A stretch of DNA of 64,000 nucleotides from Methylococcales bacterium. Its GTDB lineage: Bacteria > Pseudomonadota > Gammaproteobacteria > Methylococcales > Methylomonadaceae. The notes beneath the pieces were generated by a model. It searched no databases and was not told the DNA's origin. It saw only the letters and a program-made list of their open reading frames with translations. Positions 28,813 to 38,294 of this stretch are shown here, piece by piece. The position numbers and the translations under genes were made by a program. Location: positions 1 through 64,000 of the forward strand of contig JAGLDH010000034.1 in the NCBI GenBank assembly GCA_023145835.1, read 5' to 3'. Position 1 is the stretch's first letter. Every line of letters begins with the position of its first letter.

Positions 28813-29106
28813 TTAAATGCTTTTGTCCAGAAATATGTCGTTTTTAAGTAAGATAGCGACAAAACAAGTGTTTTTTGTGTAATTTATTGACTTTTTGATA
28901 ACAGACGTTTCTATTAACAAGGAGCCTTTTCCAATATTACTGAACAGTAATATTGGAAAAGGCTCCTTGTTTTTATGTTTAGCATTACGTTGATATTTTG
29001 TTTTATCTTTAAAAATTTGGGTTTTATTAAATTTGGCGGCAAACTTTGCCACTAGATTTCTGGACGAACAAACACTAACTTGTGTTGCTGTTTTTCTCTT
29101 TTTCAT
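28813..29106 (-). CDS. arfA: ArfA-like ribosome rescue factor with internal hairpin
   Basis: A small basic protein preceded by a good Shine-Dalgarno (AAGGAG, seven bases before the ATG). Residues 33-48, KDKTKYQRNAKHKNKE, align without gaps to the basic tail of E. coli ArfA, KGKGSYMRKGKHGNRG, sharing 7 of 16 positions; this tail enters the empty mRNA channel. Directly after it, codons 46-64 are a 27-bp perfect hairpin with its loop at codon 55, and no stop precedes it. In E. coli arfA a coding-region hairpin at the same relative place is cut by RNase III or terminates transcription, so the mRNA lacks a stop and tmRNA destroys the product unless trans-translation fails. Residues 65-97 are probably rarely made. 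Alternative: another short basic gammaproteobacterial family (the RNLVAKFAAKFNK part is not ArfA-typical). Confidence 0.6.
   Translation of the reverse strand: MKKRKTATQVSVCSSRNLVAKFAAKFNKTQIFKDKTKYQRNAKHKNKEPFPILLFSNIGKGSLLIETSVIKKSINYTKNTCFVAILLKNDIFLDKSI
28916..28971. terminator. 27-bp perfect hairpin inside the arfA-like coding region
   Basis: AACAAGGAGCCTTTTCCAAT with ATTACTG at 28916-28942 is the exact complement of 28945-28971, with a two-base centre. On the plus strand it is followed by TTTT; on the minus strand, the coding direction, the T run is poor (TTGTTAATAG). The long perfect duplex is therefore more like an RNase III substrate than a plain terminator for the gene that encodes it. 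Confidence 0.8.
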
Positions 29107-29175
29107 ACTGACTCCTTAAGTAAAAGTTGATTAATCACCATATACCATTAATATAGGCTGTTATTTGAACATAGA

Positions 29176-31050
29176 TTGCCAGTGAATTTCCAGAAAAAAT
29201 TTAACGTTATTGTAGTTGGCGGAGGTCATGCCGGTACTGAAGCTGCATTAGCAGCAGCCCGTTGCGGTGCCGAAACTTTATTGCTGACCCAAAATATTGA
29301 TACGCTAGGGCAAATGAGCTGTAACCCCGCCATTGGTGGTATTGGTAAAGGGCATTTAGTTAAAGAAATTGATGCTTTGGGGGGCGCGATGGCTCTGGCT
29401 GCTGATAAGGCGGGTATTCAATTCCGTACTTTAAACGCGAGTAAAGGGCCTGCTGTTCGTGCAACACGTGCTCAAGCAGATCGTAGCTTATATAAGCAAG
29501 CAATCAAGAGCATTCTTGAAAATCAAGAAAAACTTACTTTATTTCAACAAACTGTTGTCGATTTTATTGTTGAGGGAGATAGAGTTGTTGGCGTCAAGAC
29601 TCAAATGGGATTAGATTTCTCAGCTCAGGCAATTGTCTTAACTACGGGTACTTTTTTAGATGGGCGGATCCATATTGGATTAGAAAACTATAGTGGAGGA
29701 CGTGCTAGTGATTCAGCATCGATCGCTTTAGCTAATCGCTTACGCGAATTACCATTTCGAGTTGATAGACTGAAAACGGGGACGCCACCTCGAATTGATG
29801 GGCGAAGTATTAATTTTGACAAGCTTGAAGTTCAGCATGGTGATGATATTTTACCCATATTTTCATTTATGGGGTCTCGTGAACAACATCCTCGTCAAAT
29901 CCCTTGCTACATCACCCGAACGAACAGCAGAACACATGAGATTATTCGGTCTGGCATGAATCGTTCGCCTATGTATACGGGGGTTATTGATGGCGTTGGC
30001 CCGCGTTATTGTCCATCAATTGAAGATAAGGTTGTTCGTTTTGCAGATAGAGACTCTCATCAGATATTTGTTGAGCCTGAGGGGCTGGAAACGCATGAAA
30101 TATATCCTAACGGTATTTCAACCAGTCTGCCTTTTGATATTCAATGTCAATTAGTTCAGTCTATGCTTGGATTTGAAAATGCCGTTATCATAAGGCCTGG
30201 TTATGCGATTGAATATGATTACTTTAACCCAATTGATTTAAAATCTTCCTTAGAAACAAAATATATGGATGGATTGTTTTTTGCCGGACAAATTAATGGT
30301 ACTACAGGGTATGAAGAAGCTGCAGCTCAAGGTTTAATTGCTGGTTTGAATGCTGCACGATTAACTCAAGATTTAGAAAGTTGGTGTCCTGAACGGGATG
30401 AAGCCTATATAGGCGTAATGATTGATGATTTGATTACTCGTGGTACGCAAGAACCTTATAGAATGTTTACGAGTCGTGCAGAATATCGATTATTGCTAAG
30501 AGAAGATAACGCTGATTTGCGATTAACTGAAAAAGGAAAAGAACTTGGGTTGGTTGATGACTCTCGTTGGCAAATATTTGAGGAAAAAAGAGAATCTATT
30601 GTTCAATTACAAAATGATTTAGGGAAACAATGGGTTAGATCTGGCACGGATAAAGCTCAACAAGCTGAACGATTGTGGGGTAAAGAATTAAAAAAAGAAG
30701 CAAGTATGATGTCTCTGCTCCGTAGACCCGAAGTGGATGTTATTAACTTGCTTGATTTTGCTGGAAAAGATAATGTAGATGAGCAGGTAGGGGAGCAAGT
30801 GGCAATACAAGCAAAATATGCTGGTTACATTGATAGGCAACAAACTGAAATAAACAGAACTAAGCGGTATAATCATTTGAAACTGCCTGTCGGTGAGGAT
30901 TACAGTAAGGTTTCTGGTTTATCTAATGAAGTCAGTGAAAAACTAAAAATACAAAAGCCGGAAACATTAGGTCAGGCGTCTAGAATACCCGGTATAACCC
31001 CTGCAGCAATCTCTTTGCTCCTTGTTCACCTTAAAAAGAAATCAGCTTAA
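29176..31050 (+). CDS. mnmG: tRNA uridine-5-carboxymethylaminomethyl modification enzyme MnmG
   Basis: A 624-residue FAD protein that, with MnmE, installs cmnm5 on the wobble uridine of several tRNAs. FAD site [19 protein letters not shown] (about residues 13-31), then [18 protein letters not shown] (about 48-65), and [14 protein letters not shown] and [14 protein letters not shown] further on. The open frame starts at a TTG (29176), with GTG at 29182 as alternative; no ATG fits and no strong Shine-Dalgarno is seen. It heads mnmG-rsmG-parA-parB, a block often near oriC. The usual upstream neighbours mnmE and yidC are absent. Confidence 0.97.
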   Translation: MPVNFQKKFNVIVVGGGHAGTEAALAAARCGAETLLLTQNIDTLGQMSCNPAIGGIGKGHLVKEIDALGGAMALAADKAGIQFRTLNASKGPAVRATRAQADRSLYKQAIKSILENQEKLTLFQQTVVDFIVEGDRVVGVKTQMGLDFSAQAIVLTTGTFLDGRIHIGLENYSGGRASDSASIALANRLRELPFRVDRLKTGTPPRIDGRSINFDKLEVQHGDDILPIFSFMGSREQHPRQIPCYITRTNSRTHEIIRSGMNRSPMYTGVIDGVGPRYCPSIEDKVVRFADRDSHQIFVEPEGLETHEIYPNGISTSLPFDIQCQLVQSMLGFENAVIIRPGYAIEYDYFNPIDLKSSLETKYMDGLFFAGQINGTTGYEEAAAQGLIAGLNAARLTQDLESWCPERDEAYIGVMIDDLITRGTQEPYRMFTSRAEYRLLLREDNADLRLTEKGKELGLVDDSRWQIFEEKRESIVQLQNDLGKQWVRSGTDKAQQAERLWGKELKKEASMMSLLRRPEVDVINLLDFAGKDNVDEQVGEQVAIQAKYAGYIDRQQTEINRTKRYNHLKLPVGEDYSKVSGLSNEVSEKLKIQKPETLGQASRIPGITPAAISLLLVHLKKKSA

Positions 31051-31679
31051 TGGAAAAATGTCGAACGATAATGCAGCAAGGGTTGCAGGAATTGAATATA
31101 GAGGCTGATGAAAAAAAGATAGAATTATTGTTGGCATTTATTAAGCTTATTGAAAAATGGAATAAGGCATATAATTTAACAGCTGTTCGTAATCGAGAAG
31201 ATATGGTTCGATTACATATACTTGATAGTTTGGCGATTCTTCCCTTTGTAAAAGGAGATCGAATAGCCGATATAGGGACAGGAGCAGGTTTGCCAGGTAT
31301 TCCTTTAGCTGTTTTTTTACCGAATGTTAAGTTTACTTTGGTTGATTCTAATTCAAAAAAAACTCGGTTTGTACAGCAAGCCATATTAGAATTAAAATTA
31401 GATAATGTTTCGGTTATGCATAATCGAGTAGAAAAGATACACGTTGATGCGCCCTTTTCTTCCGTTATAATGCGTGCGTTTTCTAATTTGCAAGAAATTA
31501 TTGCTTTAACTCGTCATTTAATAAGTAACCAAGGTATTGTATTGGCAATGAAAGGTCAAAAACCAACTGAAGAACTCACCAGCTTTTCTGAGCAGTATAC
31601 TATTATCCCAATAATAGTCCCGGGTGTTGAGGCTGAAAGATGCTTAATCCGTATAGAAGGAATCATTCAAAATGGGTAA
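31050..31679 (+). CDS. rsmG: 16S rRNA (guanine527-N7)-methyltransferase
   Basis: A 209-residue SAM-dependent methyltransferase that modifies G527 of 16S rRNA. SAM motif IADIGTGAGLPGIPLAVFLP (about residues 71-90), preceded by NLTAVRNREDMVRLHILDSL (about 43-62). Its ATG overlaps the mnmG stop (TAATG), and its own end overlaps the parA start by eight bases, indicating a tightly coupled operon. Confidence 0.97.
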   Translation: MEKCRTIMQQGLQELNIEADEKKIELLLAFIKLIEKWNKAYNLTAVRNREDMVRLHILDSLAILPFVKGDRIADIGTGAGLPGIPLAVFLPNVKFTLVDSNSKKTRFVQQAILELKLDNVSVMHNRVEKIHVDAPFSSVIMRAFSNLQEIIALTRHLISNQGIVLAMKGQKPTEELTSFSEQYTIIPIIVPGVEAERCLIRIEGIIQNG

Positions 31680-32442
31680 AGTCATTGCGGTAAGTAATCA
31701 AAAAGGTGGTGTAGGAAAAACGACCACAAGTGTCAATCTTGCTGCTGCGCTAGCAGCGACTAATCGACGAATACTACTTATTGATTTAGACCCACAGGGT
31801 AATGCAGCAATGGGCTGTGGTATAGATAAAGATAAAGTTATCTATTCTACTTGTGAATTATTATTAGAAGAGGTTCCTGTTTCTGAAATTCTTATTCACA
31901 GTAAAGAACTAAAGCTAGATGTCATTCCTGGAAATACAGACTTAACAGCTGCGGAAGTTCAATTGATGGAAATAAAAAATAAAGAGAGAAGGCTTTCTGA
32001 TGCTCTGTTAAAAGTTAAAAATGAATACGACTATATTTTGATTGATTGTCCTCCTTCATTGAATATGCTGACGATTAATGCAATGGTTGCAGCAAATAGC
32101 ATATTAATCCCAATGCAATGTGAATATTATGCTTTGGAAGGTTTGTCTGATTTGATGGATACAATGAAAAATATTCGTGACAGGCTTAATCCAACATTGC
32201 ACCTTGAAGGTATACTAAGAACCATGGTTGATAATAGAAGTAGACTAACTAAGGATGTTTCTGATCAATTAGTTGAGTATTTTGGAGACAGAGTTTTTAG
32301 AAGTTTTATTCCTCGTAATATTCGATTGGCTGAAGCACCAAGTCATGGTCTTCCTGTTATGTTTTACGACAAAAGTTCTCGAGGAGCGATTGCTTATATT
32401 GCATTAGCTGGTGAAATGATTAGAAAAGAAGAGAAGAAATAG
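31672..32442 (+). CDS. parA: Chromosome partitioning ATPase ParA (Soj)
   Basis: A 256-residue Walker-type ATPase that moves ParB-parS complexes on the nucleoid. The deviant Walker A is KGGVGKTTTSVNLAAALA (residues 11-28), followed by LLIDLDPQGNAAMGCG (Walker A') and YILIDCPPSLNMLT (Walker B region). Length matches chromosomal ParA/Soj of gammaproteobacteria. It is directly followed by parB with no spacer. Confidence 0.97.
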   Translation: MGKVIAVSNQKGGVGKTTTSVNLAAALAATNRRILLIDLDPQGNAAMGCGIDKDKVIYSTCELLLEEVPVSEILIHSKELKLDVIPGNTDLTAAEVQLMEIKNKERRLSDALLKVKNEYDYILIDCPPSLNMLTINAMVAANSILIPMQCEYYALEGLSDLMDTMKNIRDRLNPTLHLEGILRTMVDNRSRLTKDVSDQLVEYFGDRVFRSFIPRNIRLAEAPSHGLPVMFYDKSSRGAIAYIALAGEMIRKEEKK

Positions 32443-33297
32443 ATGGCTGTAAAAAAAAGAGGGTTAGGGCGTGGATTAAATGCTTTGTTAGGTGATGTAA
32501 GTCCAGCAGAACCAAAAACAACAACAAATCAAGATCTAAATACATTACCTATAGAGTTTTTGCAGCGGGGGAAATATCAGCCACGAAAAGATATGGATCC
32601 TGAAACACTCAGGGAGTTGGCTGATTCAATAAAAGCACAAGGTATTATTCAACCAATTATTGTACGCTCCATTGCTAATGATAAGTATGAGATTATCGCT
32701 GGTGAGCGTCGTTGGAGAGCGGCTCAATTAGCAGCATTACAAGAGGTTCCTGTTGTTATCAGAGAAATTGATGACAAGACAGCAATGGCTGTCGCACTTA
32801 TCGAAAATATTCAACGAGAAGATTTAAACTCTTTAGAGGAGTCGGAGGCTTTAAAAAGATTGGTTGAAGAGTTTGATATGACCCATCAGCAAGTTGCTGA
32901 TGCTGTTGGAAAATCTAGAGCTACGGTTTCTAATTTGTTACGTTTGCTTGATTTGCATAGTGATGTAAAACACCTTTTAGGTAAAGGACTTATAGAAATG
33001 GGGCATGCAAGAGCACTATTGTCTTTAGAGGATGAAAAACAAGTAGAAATAGCCAATAAAATTGTTGCTCAAGGGTTAACTGTACGAGCCGTTGAAAAAA
33101 TAATAAAAGGGCTGAGTGATGAAAAAAAAGTTGTTCAAAAGAAACAAGATACTGATACGTTAAGACTACAAGAGGAATTAACAGAAAAGATTGGCGCTAA
33201 AGTGACTATTAATCATCAACAAACAGGTAAAGGAAAGTTGGTTTTTAGTTACACTAGTCTTGAAGAGTTGGAAGGGATTATTAGTAGAATAAATTAA
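32443..33297 (+). CDS. parB: Chromosome partitioning protein ParB (Spo0J)
   Basis: A 284-residue CTPase/DNA clamp protein that loads at parS sites. N-terminal RGLGRGLNALLGD is the ParA-stimulating peptide (residues 5-17), the CTP-binding ParB/Srx domain has GERRWRAAQLA (about residues 87-97) and ENIQREDLNSLEE (about 126-138), and the helix-turn-helix is THQQVADAVGKSRATVSNLLRLL. A C-terminal dimerisation domain follows. I did not find a 16-bp parS palindrome (TGTTTCACGTGAAACA) in the window. Confidence 0.97.
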   Translation: MAVKKRGLGRGLNALLGDVSPAEPKTTTNQDLNTLPIEFLQRGKYQPRKDMDPETLRELADSIKAQGIIQPIIVRSIANDKYEIIAGERRWRAAQLAALQEVPVVIREIDDKTAMAVALIENIQREDLNSLEESEALKRLVEEFDMTHQQVADAVGKSRATVSNLLRLLDLHSDVKHLLGKGLIEMGHARALLSLEDEKQVEIANKIVAQGLTVRAVEKIIKGLSDEKKVVQKKQDTDTLRLQEELTEKIGAKVTINHQQTGKGKLVFSYTSLEELEGIISRIN

Positions 33298-33384
33298 AAG
33301 GTCTTATAAACTATTAAATTTGTAATGCTGTTGATCTCTTTTTTTTATTAGTTCTGTTTATTGGTGAGTATTAGATTCATATTA

Positions 33385-33418
33385 CGATTATCAGTTCTAT
33401 AGAAAAAACTGATAATCG
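33385..33418. other. Hairpin between convergent parB and lipoprotein genes
   Basis: CGATTATCAGTT and AACTGATAATCG form a 12-bp perfect stem with a 10-base loop. It is followed on the plus strand by a run of A rather than T, so it is not a canonical terminator in either direction, but it may protect or separate the convergent 3' ends. Confidence 0.45.
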
Positions 33419-33429
33419 AAAAAAAAATC

Positions 33430-33900
33430 TTATTCTTCTTTAGGAGATTCTTTCTGAGGAGTCTCTTTTATAGGTTTTTTTTCAATAGCCTTGAGTTCTT
33501 CTTTTTCCTGGCTATCTTCTGATTCCACAATAATAGAAGCAATGCAATTCATAACACTTTCCGTATAATTACTGTGTGCAGATGCTAATTCAGCAGGTGA
33601 ACCAAAAGTTGAGCGTAGTTCTTCAAGCATACTCTGTTTATCTTCTGCTGTACTCATTGATAACATTTTGGTGTAGTTTTGGTAGGAAGTTAATCTAGCT
33701 GGATCTAAAGGAAATGCCCCAGGCATACCATTTGATGACAGTTCGACTACGCACTTTGTCATATATTCGGGGTCTATATTGTAATCTTTAAGATCTTTTT
33801 CAGTTTTCATTTGTTCTAATACGGCATCTGTATATTTTTGCTTATCAGCGCAGGCTGTCAAAAAAAGAGTTGACGCACAAATTAATAATATTTTTTTCAT
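33430..33900 (-). CDS. Small exported lipoprotein, unknown
   Basis: A 156-residue protein with a signal peptide and lipobox LTAC (MKKILLICASTLFLTAC), so a predicted lipoprotein. The mature part is mainly helical. It has two further cysteines (in TKCVVEL and NCIASII), which could form a disulfide, and its C-terminal 30 residues are lysine/glutamate/proline-rich (KKPIKETPQKESPKEE). No family is recognised. It is the last gene of a minus-strand run after plsC (12-bp gap) and converges on parB. Confidence 0.75.
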   Translation of the reverse strand: MKKILLICASTLFLTACADKQKYTDAVLEQMKTEKDLKDYNIDPEYMTKCVVELSSNGMPGAFPLDPARLTSYQNYTKMLSMSTAEDKQSMLEELRSTFGSPAELASAHSNYTESVMNCIASIIVESEDSQEKEELKAIEKKPIKETPQKESPKEE

Positions 33901-33912
33901 GATGTTTGTTGC

Positions 33913-34674
33913 TTATTGTAAATGAGTAATTGATATTTCTTCCATTGCTTGAGTAATCCATGCTTCAGCTTCTGAATTAATTTCTTTTGATTTTTTATCT
34001 GTTGATTCTATAGCAGGCCCTATTTTGACTGTTATAGTTCCTGGGTATTTTAAAAAACTATATCGGGGCCAAAATTCACCAGCATTATGAGCTAATGGAA
34101 TAACTGGGTAGCCTGATTTATGAGCCAACATAGCTCCACCACCACTAAATTTTTTAGTTTCACTAGGAGCAGTCCGGGTCCCTTCTGGGAAAATGATGAC
34201 AACTAACCCTTCATCTAATCGTTTAATCCCTTGTTCTATTAATGTGCGTAAAGCTTCTTTTGGATTGCCTCTGTTTATTGCGATGGGTTTTAATGTGGCT
34301 AAAATCCATCCTCCGATAGGAATCCAGGTCAAAGACTCTTTTAATACAGTTGTTTGCATGGGTAGAAATAAGCGCAATGCTAATGTTTCCCAAGCTGACT
34401 GATGCTTACTAAGAACGATAAATGACTGGTCTTTAGGGAGGTTTTCTAGCCCTTCTACTTTATATGTTAAGCTACAGGCGACTTTTGCAACCCACATAAT
34501 AGAAGCAACCCACATTACGGATGCAGTATACCGAAATGAAAAAGGGAAAATTATCATCAAGAGAATAAGGGGGCCAAATAATAGTAAGGATACAATGACA
34601 TAAAGAAACAAAAGGCTAGAGCCTACATACATCTTAAATATGTTCTTATGTGATGATGAATTTTGCTGCTTCAT
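33913..34674 (-). CDS. plsC: 1-acyl-glycerol-3-phosphate acyltransferase
   Basis: A 253-residue PlsC-superfamily membrane acyltransferase making phosphatidic acid. After an N-terminal hydrophobic hairpin (about residues 16-60), motif I is SKHQSAWETLALR (H-x4-E in place of H-x4-D, seen in a recognised subgroup), motif III is IIFPEGTRTAPSE and motif IV is VIPLAHNAG. The open frame overlaps gmhB by 29 bases; an internal ATG at 34632 would remove the overlap, so the start is uncertain. The operon context gmhB-plsC after glyS is common in gammaproteobacteria. Confidence 0.88.
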   Translation of the reverse strand: MKQQNSSSHKNIFKMYVGSSLLFLYVIVSLLLFGPLILLMIIFPFSFRYTASVMWVASIMWVAKVACSLTYKVEGLENLPKDQSFIVLSKHQSAWETLALRLFLPMQTTVLKESLTWIPIGGWILATLKPIAINRGNPKEALRTLIEQGIKRLDEGLVVIIFPEGTRTAPSETKKFSGGGAMLAHKSGYPVIPLAHNAGEFWPRYSFLKYPGTITVKIGPAIESTDKKSKEINSEAEAWITQAMEEISITHLQ

Positions 34675-35182
34675 AAAGATTTTTAAAAATAGGAGATGAA
34701 ATTTCGGGGTTATTTATCAATGTTTTCTCCCCTTTGCCAGTTTTAACAAGAATAAATTTTGCGCCTGCTGCTTCAGCTGCTTGAAGATCTGCTAATTTAT
34801 CTCCTATAAAAAACAAATCACTCAATGACCTGTTGTTTTCTGTTGAAAAACGTTTTAGCAAGCCGGGGTTAGGCTTACGACATGAGCAGTTGTCATCTTG
34901 AGTATGCGGGCAATAATAAATTGCATCGATTTTTCCTCCTTTCTCATTCACTAATTGAACCATTTTTTGATGAATTTTAGATAATGTTGCTTCACCATAA
35001 AATCCTCGTCCAAGGCCTGACTGGTTGGTAATGACAATGACTTTGTAATTATTCTTATTAAATAATGCGATAGCTTCAAGGCTACCTGGAATAGGATGCC
35101 ATTCTTCTGGTGATTTAATGTAATCATCGGAATCTACATTAATAACACCATCGCGGTCTAATAAAACGTATGCTTGTGTCAT
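34646..35182 (-). CDS. gmhB: D-glycero-beta-D-manno-heptose-1,7-bisphosphate phosphatase
   Basis: A 178-residue HAD phosphatase for LPS heptose synthesis. Nucleophile motif LLDRDGVINVDSDDYI (residues 7-22), motif II VITNQSGLGRGFYG, the zinc-binding loop CPHTQDDNCSCRKP (about residues 92-105) that distinguishes GmhB, and FIGDKLADLQAA. Its ATG overlaps the glyS stop by four bases (ATGA), so it is coupled to glyS. It implies that the cell makes heptose-containing LPS. Confidence 0.95.
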   Translation of the reverse strand: MTQAYVLLDRDGVINVDSDDYIKSPEEWHPIPGSLEAIALFNKNNYKVIVITNQSGLGRGFYGEATLSKIHQKMVQLVNEKGGKIDAIYYCPHTQDDNCSCRKPNPGLLKRFSTENNRSLSDLFFIGDKLADLQAAEAAGAKFILVKTGKGEKTLINNPEISSPIFKNLYEAAKFIIT

Positions 35183-37248
35183 ACTTGTAATTTTGAGATG
35201 TCGGCAATTTTAAGAAATTGCTCAGACAGCATGGATAATAAAGCTAAACGACTGGCACGTAACGTTAAGTCATCAGTATTTACCATAACATTATCAAAAA
35301 AAGCATCCACATCATTTTGTAGCTGTGCAAGACGAGTCAAAGTTGCTTGATAGTTTTTTTGTTCTAATAAAGGTTGAATGTCTTTTGCTGAATTATTGGC
35401 TGCTATTTGTAAGTTTTTTTCCTCGGCTTCAATCAAACCTGTTATAGAATCTGCTGGTTTAGTATTCGATTTTTTTAAAATATTGATAATACGCTTGTTG
35501 GCAGCAGCTAAACTTTCTGCTTCAGGTAATTGTCTGAATGTTTTAACAGCTTGTAACCTTTGCATAAAATCCAGTGGCCTTGTCGGTTTTACTTGGCTAA
35601 CTGCATCAAATTCATCTGCTTTGTAGCCTTGATCTTGGCTATAACCTTTTAATCGCTCAAACACAAAATCTGCAACAAGTTGTTGCGTTTTTTCTTGATC
35701 AAATTTATGGTTAAATTGAGATAAGCTAAGGTTGATAAGTACAACAATATCTAAATCTAATTTTTTTTCAATGATTATTCTGAGAGAACCTAGTGTTGCT
35801 CTTCTTAGTGCATAAGGGTCTTTATCTCCAGTAGGAATAAGGCCTGCACTAAAAATGCCGCATAAAGTATCAATTTTTTCTGCGAGAGAAAGGACTTGTC
35901 CTGTCGAACTTGAAGGGGTTGGGCTTCCCGATTGTTTAGGAAAATATTGCTCTTCAATGGCAACGGCAACTTCCTTGGGTTCATTATCTGCTAGAGCATA
36001 ATATCGTCCCATAATACCTTGTAAGCTGGCAAATTCACCGACCATATCTGTCATTAGATCAGTTTTTGCTAAATAGGCCGCTCGTTTAGCTAAAGCAACA
36101 TCTGTATTTAGTTGCTTAGCAAGGTATTCAGCTAGTTTTTCTACACGCTTAGTTTTATCAGATAAAGTGCCTAATGTTTTTTGAAAAACAATGGTTTCTA
36201 AACTACTAACACGATCCTCTAATGACTGTTTTCTATCTTGGTGCCAGAAAAACTCAGCATCAGCGAGACGAGGCATAATAACACGCTCGTTACCCTCCTG
36301 GATTGATTGAGGGCGGCTACTTTCAATATTACTAAAGGTAATGAAATGTGGAAGTAGATTCCCCTTAGTATCTTTTATAGGAAAATATTTTTGATTGATT
36401 TGCATTGTGGTAATTAAAACCTCTATCGGCAAATCAAGAAAACGGGTATCAAAATTACCTAGTACAGGGACGGGCCATTCGTTTAGAGCCGTAATCTCTT
36501 CGAGCAAATCATCTTCAATATAGGCAACACCATTCACTGTTTTTGCAGCCGCATTTGCGCTATCTTGAATAATTGATTGACGATCAGAAAAATCAGCAAT
36601 CACTTTGCCTTGTTGATTTAAGGTATCTAAATAGCCATCAGAACTTTCGACTGTTATTTGTTGGGGTGAATGGAAGCGATGTCCTTGTGATTGGTTGCTT
36701 GTCTTTAAACCAAGAATTTCAGTTTCTATTACGTCACAGCCAAAAAGCAAAACACACCAATGAACAGGCCTGACAAATTCAGTATTATAACTGCCCCATC
36801 GCATTCTTTTTGCAATAGGAAGTAAATGGATGCTTTTGCGAATAATGTCAGGCATTAATTGTTCAGTTGATTTGCCTTTTACTTCCTGTTTAAATGCAAG
36901 CCATTCACCTTTATCTGTTTTTAGTCTGTCTAATTTATCTACGGTTGTTCCACAGCCAGTCGCAAAACCAACAGCAGCTCTACTGGGTGTCCCGTCATCG
37001 GCAAAAGCAGCTTTGATAGCAGGCCCTCTTTTTTCAACCAATTTGTCAGATTGAGTAGTAGATAAGCCTTTAATAATGACAGCTAATCGTCTGGGAGTTG
37101 CATAAGCGTTTGCGGATAAATAATCTAATTCAGACTCTTTTAATCCAATTTCTATATGATTTAATAAGGCATTGCTTAGTTTTAATAATGATTTTGGCGG
37201 TAACTCTTCACAGCCTAATTCAAACAATAAATCTTTAGATTGTGACAT
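35179..37248 (-). CDS. glyS: Glycyl-tRNA synthetase beta subunit
   Basis: A 689-residue beta chain of the alpha2beta2 glycyl-tRNA synthetase, which contributes tRNA binding. It begins with LLFELGCEELPPKSL (residues 8-22). Other family features are NAYATPRRLAV, KRMRWGSYNTEFVRPVHW (about residues 149-166), and the HD-like stretch AAYLAKTDLMTDMVGEF. Length matches E. coli GlyS (689). It follows glyQ with a 2-bp gap and overlaps gmhB by four bases. Confidence 0.97.
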   Translation of the reverse strand: MSQSKDLLFELGCEELPPKSLLKLSNALLNHIEIGLKESELDYLSANAYATPRRLAVIIKGLSTTQSDKLVEKRGPAIKAAFADDGTPSRAAVGFATGCGTTVDKLDRLKTDKGEWLAFKQEVKGKSTEQLMPDIIRKSIHLLPIAKRMRWGSYNTEFVRPVHWCVLLFGCDVIETEILGLKTSNQSQGHRFHSPQQITVESSDGYLDTLNQQGKVIADFSDRQSIIQDSANAAAKTVNGVAYIEDDLLEEITALNEWPVPVLGNFDTRFLDLPIEVLITTMQINQKYFPIKDTKGNLLPHFITFSNIESSRPQSIQEGNERVIMPRLADAEFFWHQDRKQSLEDRVSSLETIVFQKTLGTLSDKTKRVEKLAEYLAKQLNTDVALAKRAAYLAKTDLMTDMVGEFASLQGIMGRYYALADNEPKEVAVAIEEQYFPKQSGSPTPSSSTGQVLSLAEKIDTLCGIFSAGLIPTGDKDPYALRRATLGSLRIIIEKKLDLDIVVLINLSLSQFNHKFDQEKTQQLVADFVFERLKGYSQDQGYKADEFDAVSQVKPTRPLDFMQRLQAVKTFRQLPEAESLAAANKRIINILKKSNTKPADSITGLIEAEEKNLQIAANNSAKDIQPLLEQKNYQATLTRLAQLQNDVDAFFDNVMVNTDDLTLRASRLALLSMLSEQFLKIADISKLQV

Positions 37249-37250
37249 AG

Positions 37251-38168
37251 TTATTCTCCCTGCTCTTTGATTAGCATTGGAAAGCCCAGTGATTCCCTGC
37301 GTTGATAATAAGCTTCTGCAACAGATTTAGATAAGTTTCTAACACGCAAAATATAGCGTTGCCTTTCTGTTACAGAGATTGCATGTCGTGCATCAAGTAA
37401 ATTAAATGTATGAGATGCTTTTAAAACCATTTCATAAGCGGGTAAAGGCAAGTTGGCTTTAATTAATTTTTGACACTCTTTTTCATAAGTATCAAAACAA
37501 GTGAAAAGAAAATCGACATTAGCATGGTCAAAGTTATACTCTGACATTTCAACTTCATTTTGGTGAAATACGTCACCATAAGTAACGACACCTTGAGGGG
37601 TATTTGTCCAGACTAAATCATAGATACTCTTTACACCTTGAATATACATAGCTATACGTTCAAGTCCATAAGTTAGTTCACCACTGACTGGTTTACACTC
37701 TAGTCCGCCGACTTGTTGAAAATAGGTGAATTGTGAAACTTCCATCCCATTTAGCCAGACTTCCCAGCCAAGTCCCCAAGCGCCTAAAGTAGGTGACTCC
37801 CAGTTGTCTTCAACAAAGCGAACGTCGTGTTCTAGCAAGTCTAGGCCTAAGTGACGTAATGAATCTAGGTAGAGACCCTGAATATTATCGGGTGATGGTT
37901 TTAAAATAACTTGATATTGATAATAATGCTGTAGACGCATTGGGTTTTCGCCAAAACGGCCATCAGTAGGTCTTCTAGAGGGTTGTACGTAAGCCGCATT
38001 CCAAGGTTCTGGGCCTATTGCGCGTAAAAAAGTGGCTGGATGAAATGTCCCTGCGCCCACTTCTTGGTCTAAAGGTTGCAATAAAATACAGCCTTGATCA
38101 GACCAGTATTGCTGTAAGGCCGAGATAAGACCTTGGAAAGTTGATAAATCGTTGTTTGTGCTTGACAC
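37251..38168 (-). CDS. glyQ: Glycyl-tRNA synthetase alpha subunit
   Basis: A 305-residue class II catalytic subunit that activates glycine. Signatures are [17 protein letters not shown] (residues 10-26), [39 protein letters not shown] (about residues 60-78) and [20 protein letters not shown]. Length is as in E. coli (303). It starts the run glyQ-glyS-gmhB-plsC-lipoprotein on the minus strand. Confidence 0.97.
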   Translation of the reverse strand: MSSTNNDLSTFQGLISALQQYWSDQGCILLQPLDQEVGAGTFHPATFLRAIGPEPWNAAYVQPSRRPTDGRFGENPMRLQHYYQYQVILKPSPDNIQGLYLDSLRHLGLDLLEHDVRFVEDNWESPTLGAWGLGWEVWLNGMEVSQFTYFQQVGGLECKPVSGELTYGLERIAMYIQGVKSIYDLVWTNTPQGVVTYGDVFHQNEVEMSEYNFDHANVDFLFTCFDTYEKECQKLIKANLPLPAYEMVLKASHTFNLLDARHAISVTERQRYILRVRNLSKSVAEAYYQRRESLGFPMLIKEQGE

Positions 38169-38294
38169 GGCTGCTATTGTTCAGACAATAAAAATGCACA
38201 ATTATAGCCTAAAAATAAGTCTGAGGCATCAGTCGAACTAATCCATTTAAAGCAAAAGGATTATGTTTTAAAATAATTCGTCTTTTGGAAGTAA

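Noticed and set aside
32443-33430. parS centromere sites near parAB
   Set aside because: I looked for TGTTTCACGTGAAACA-like palindromes and found only unrelated CACGTG hexamers inside other genes.
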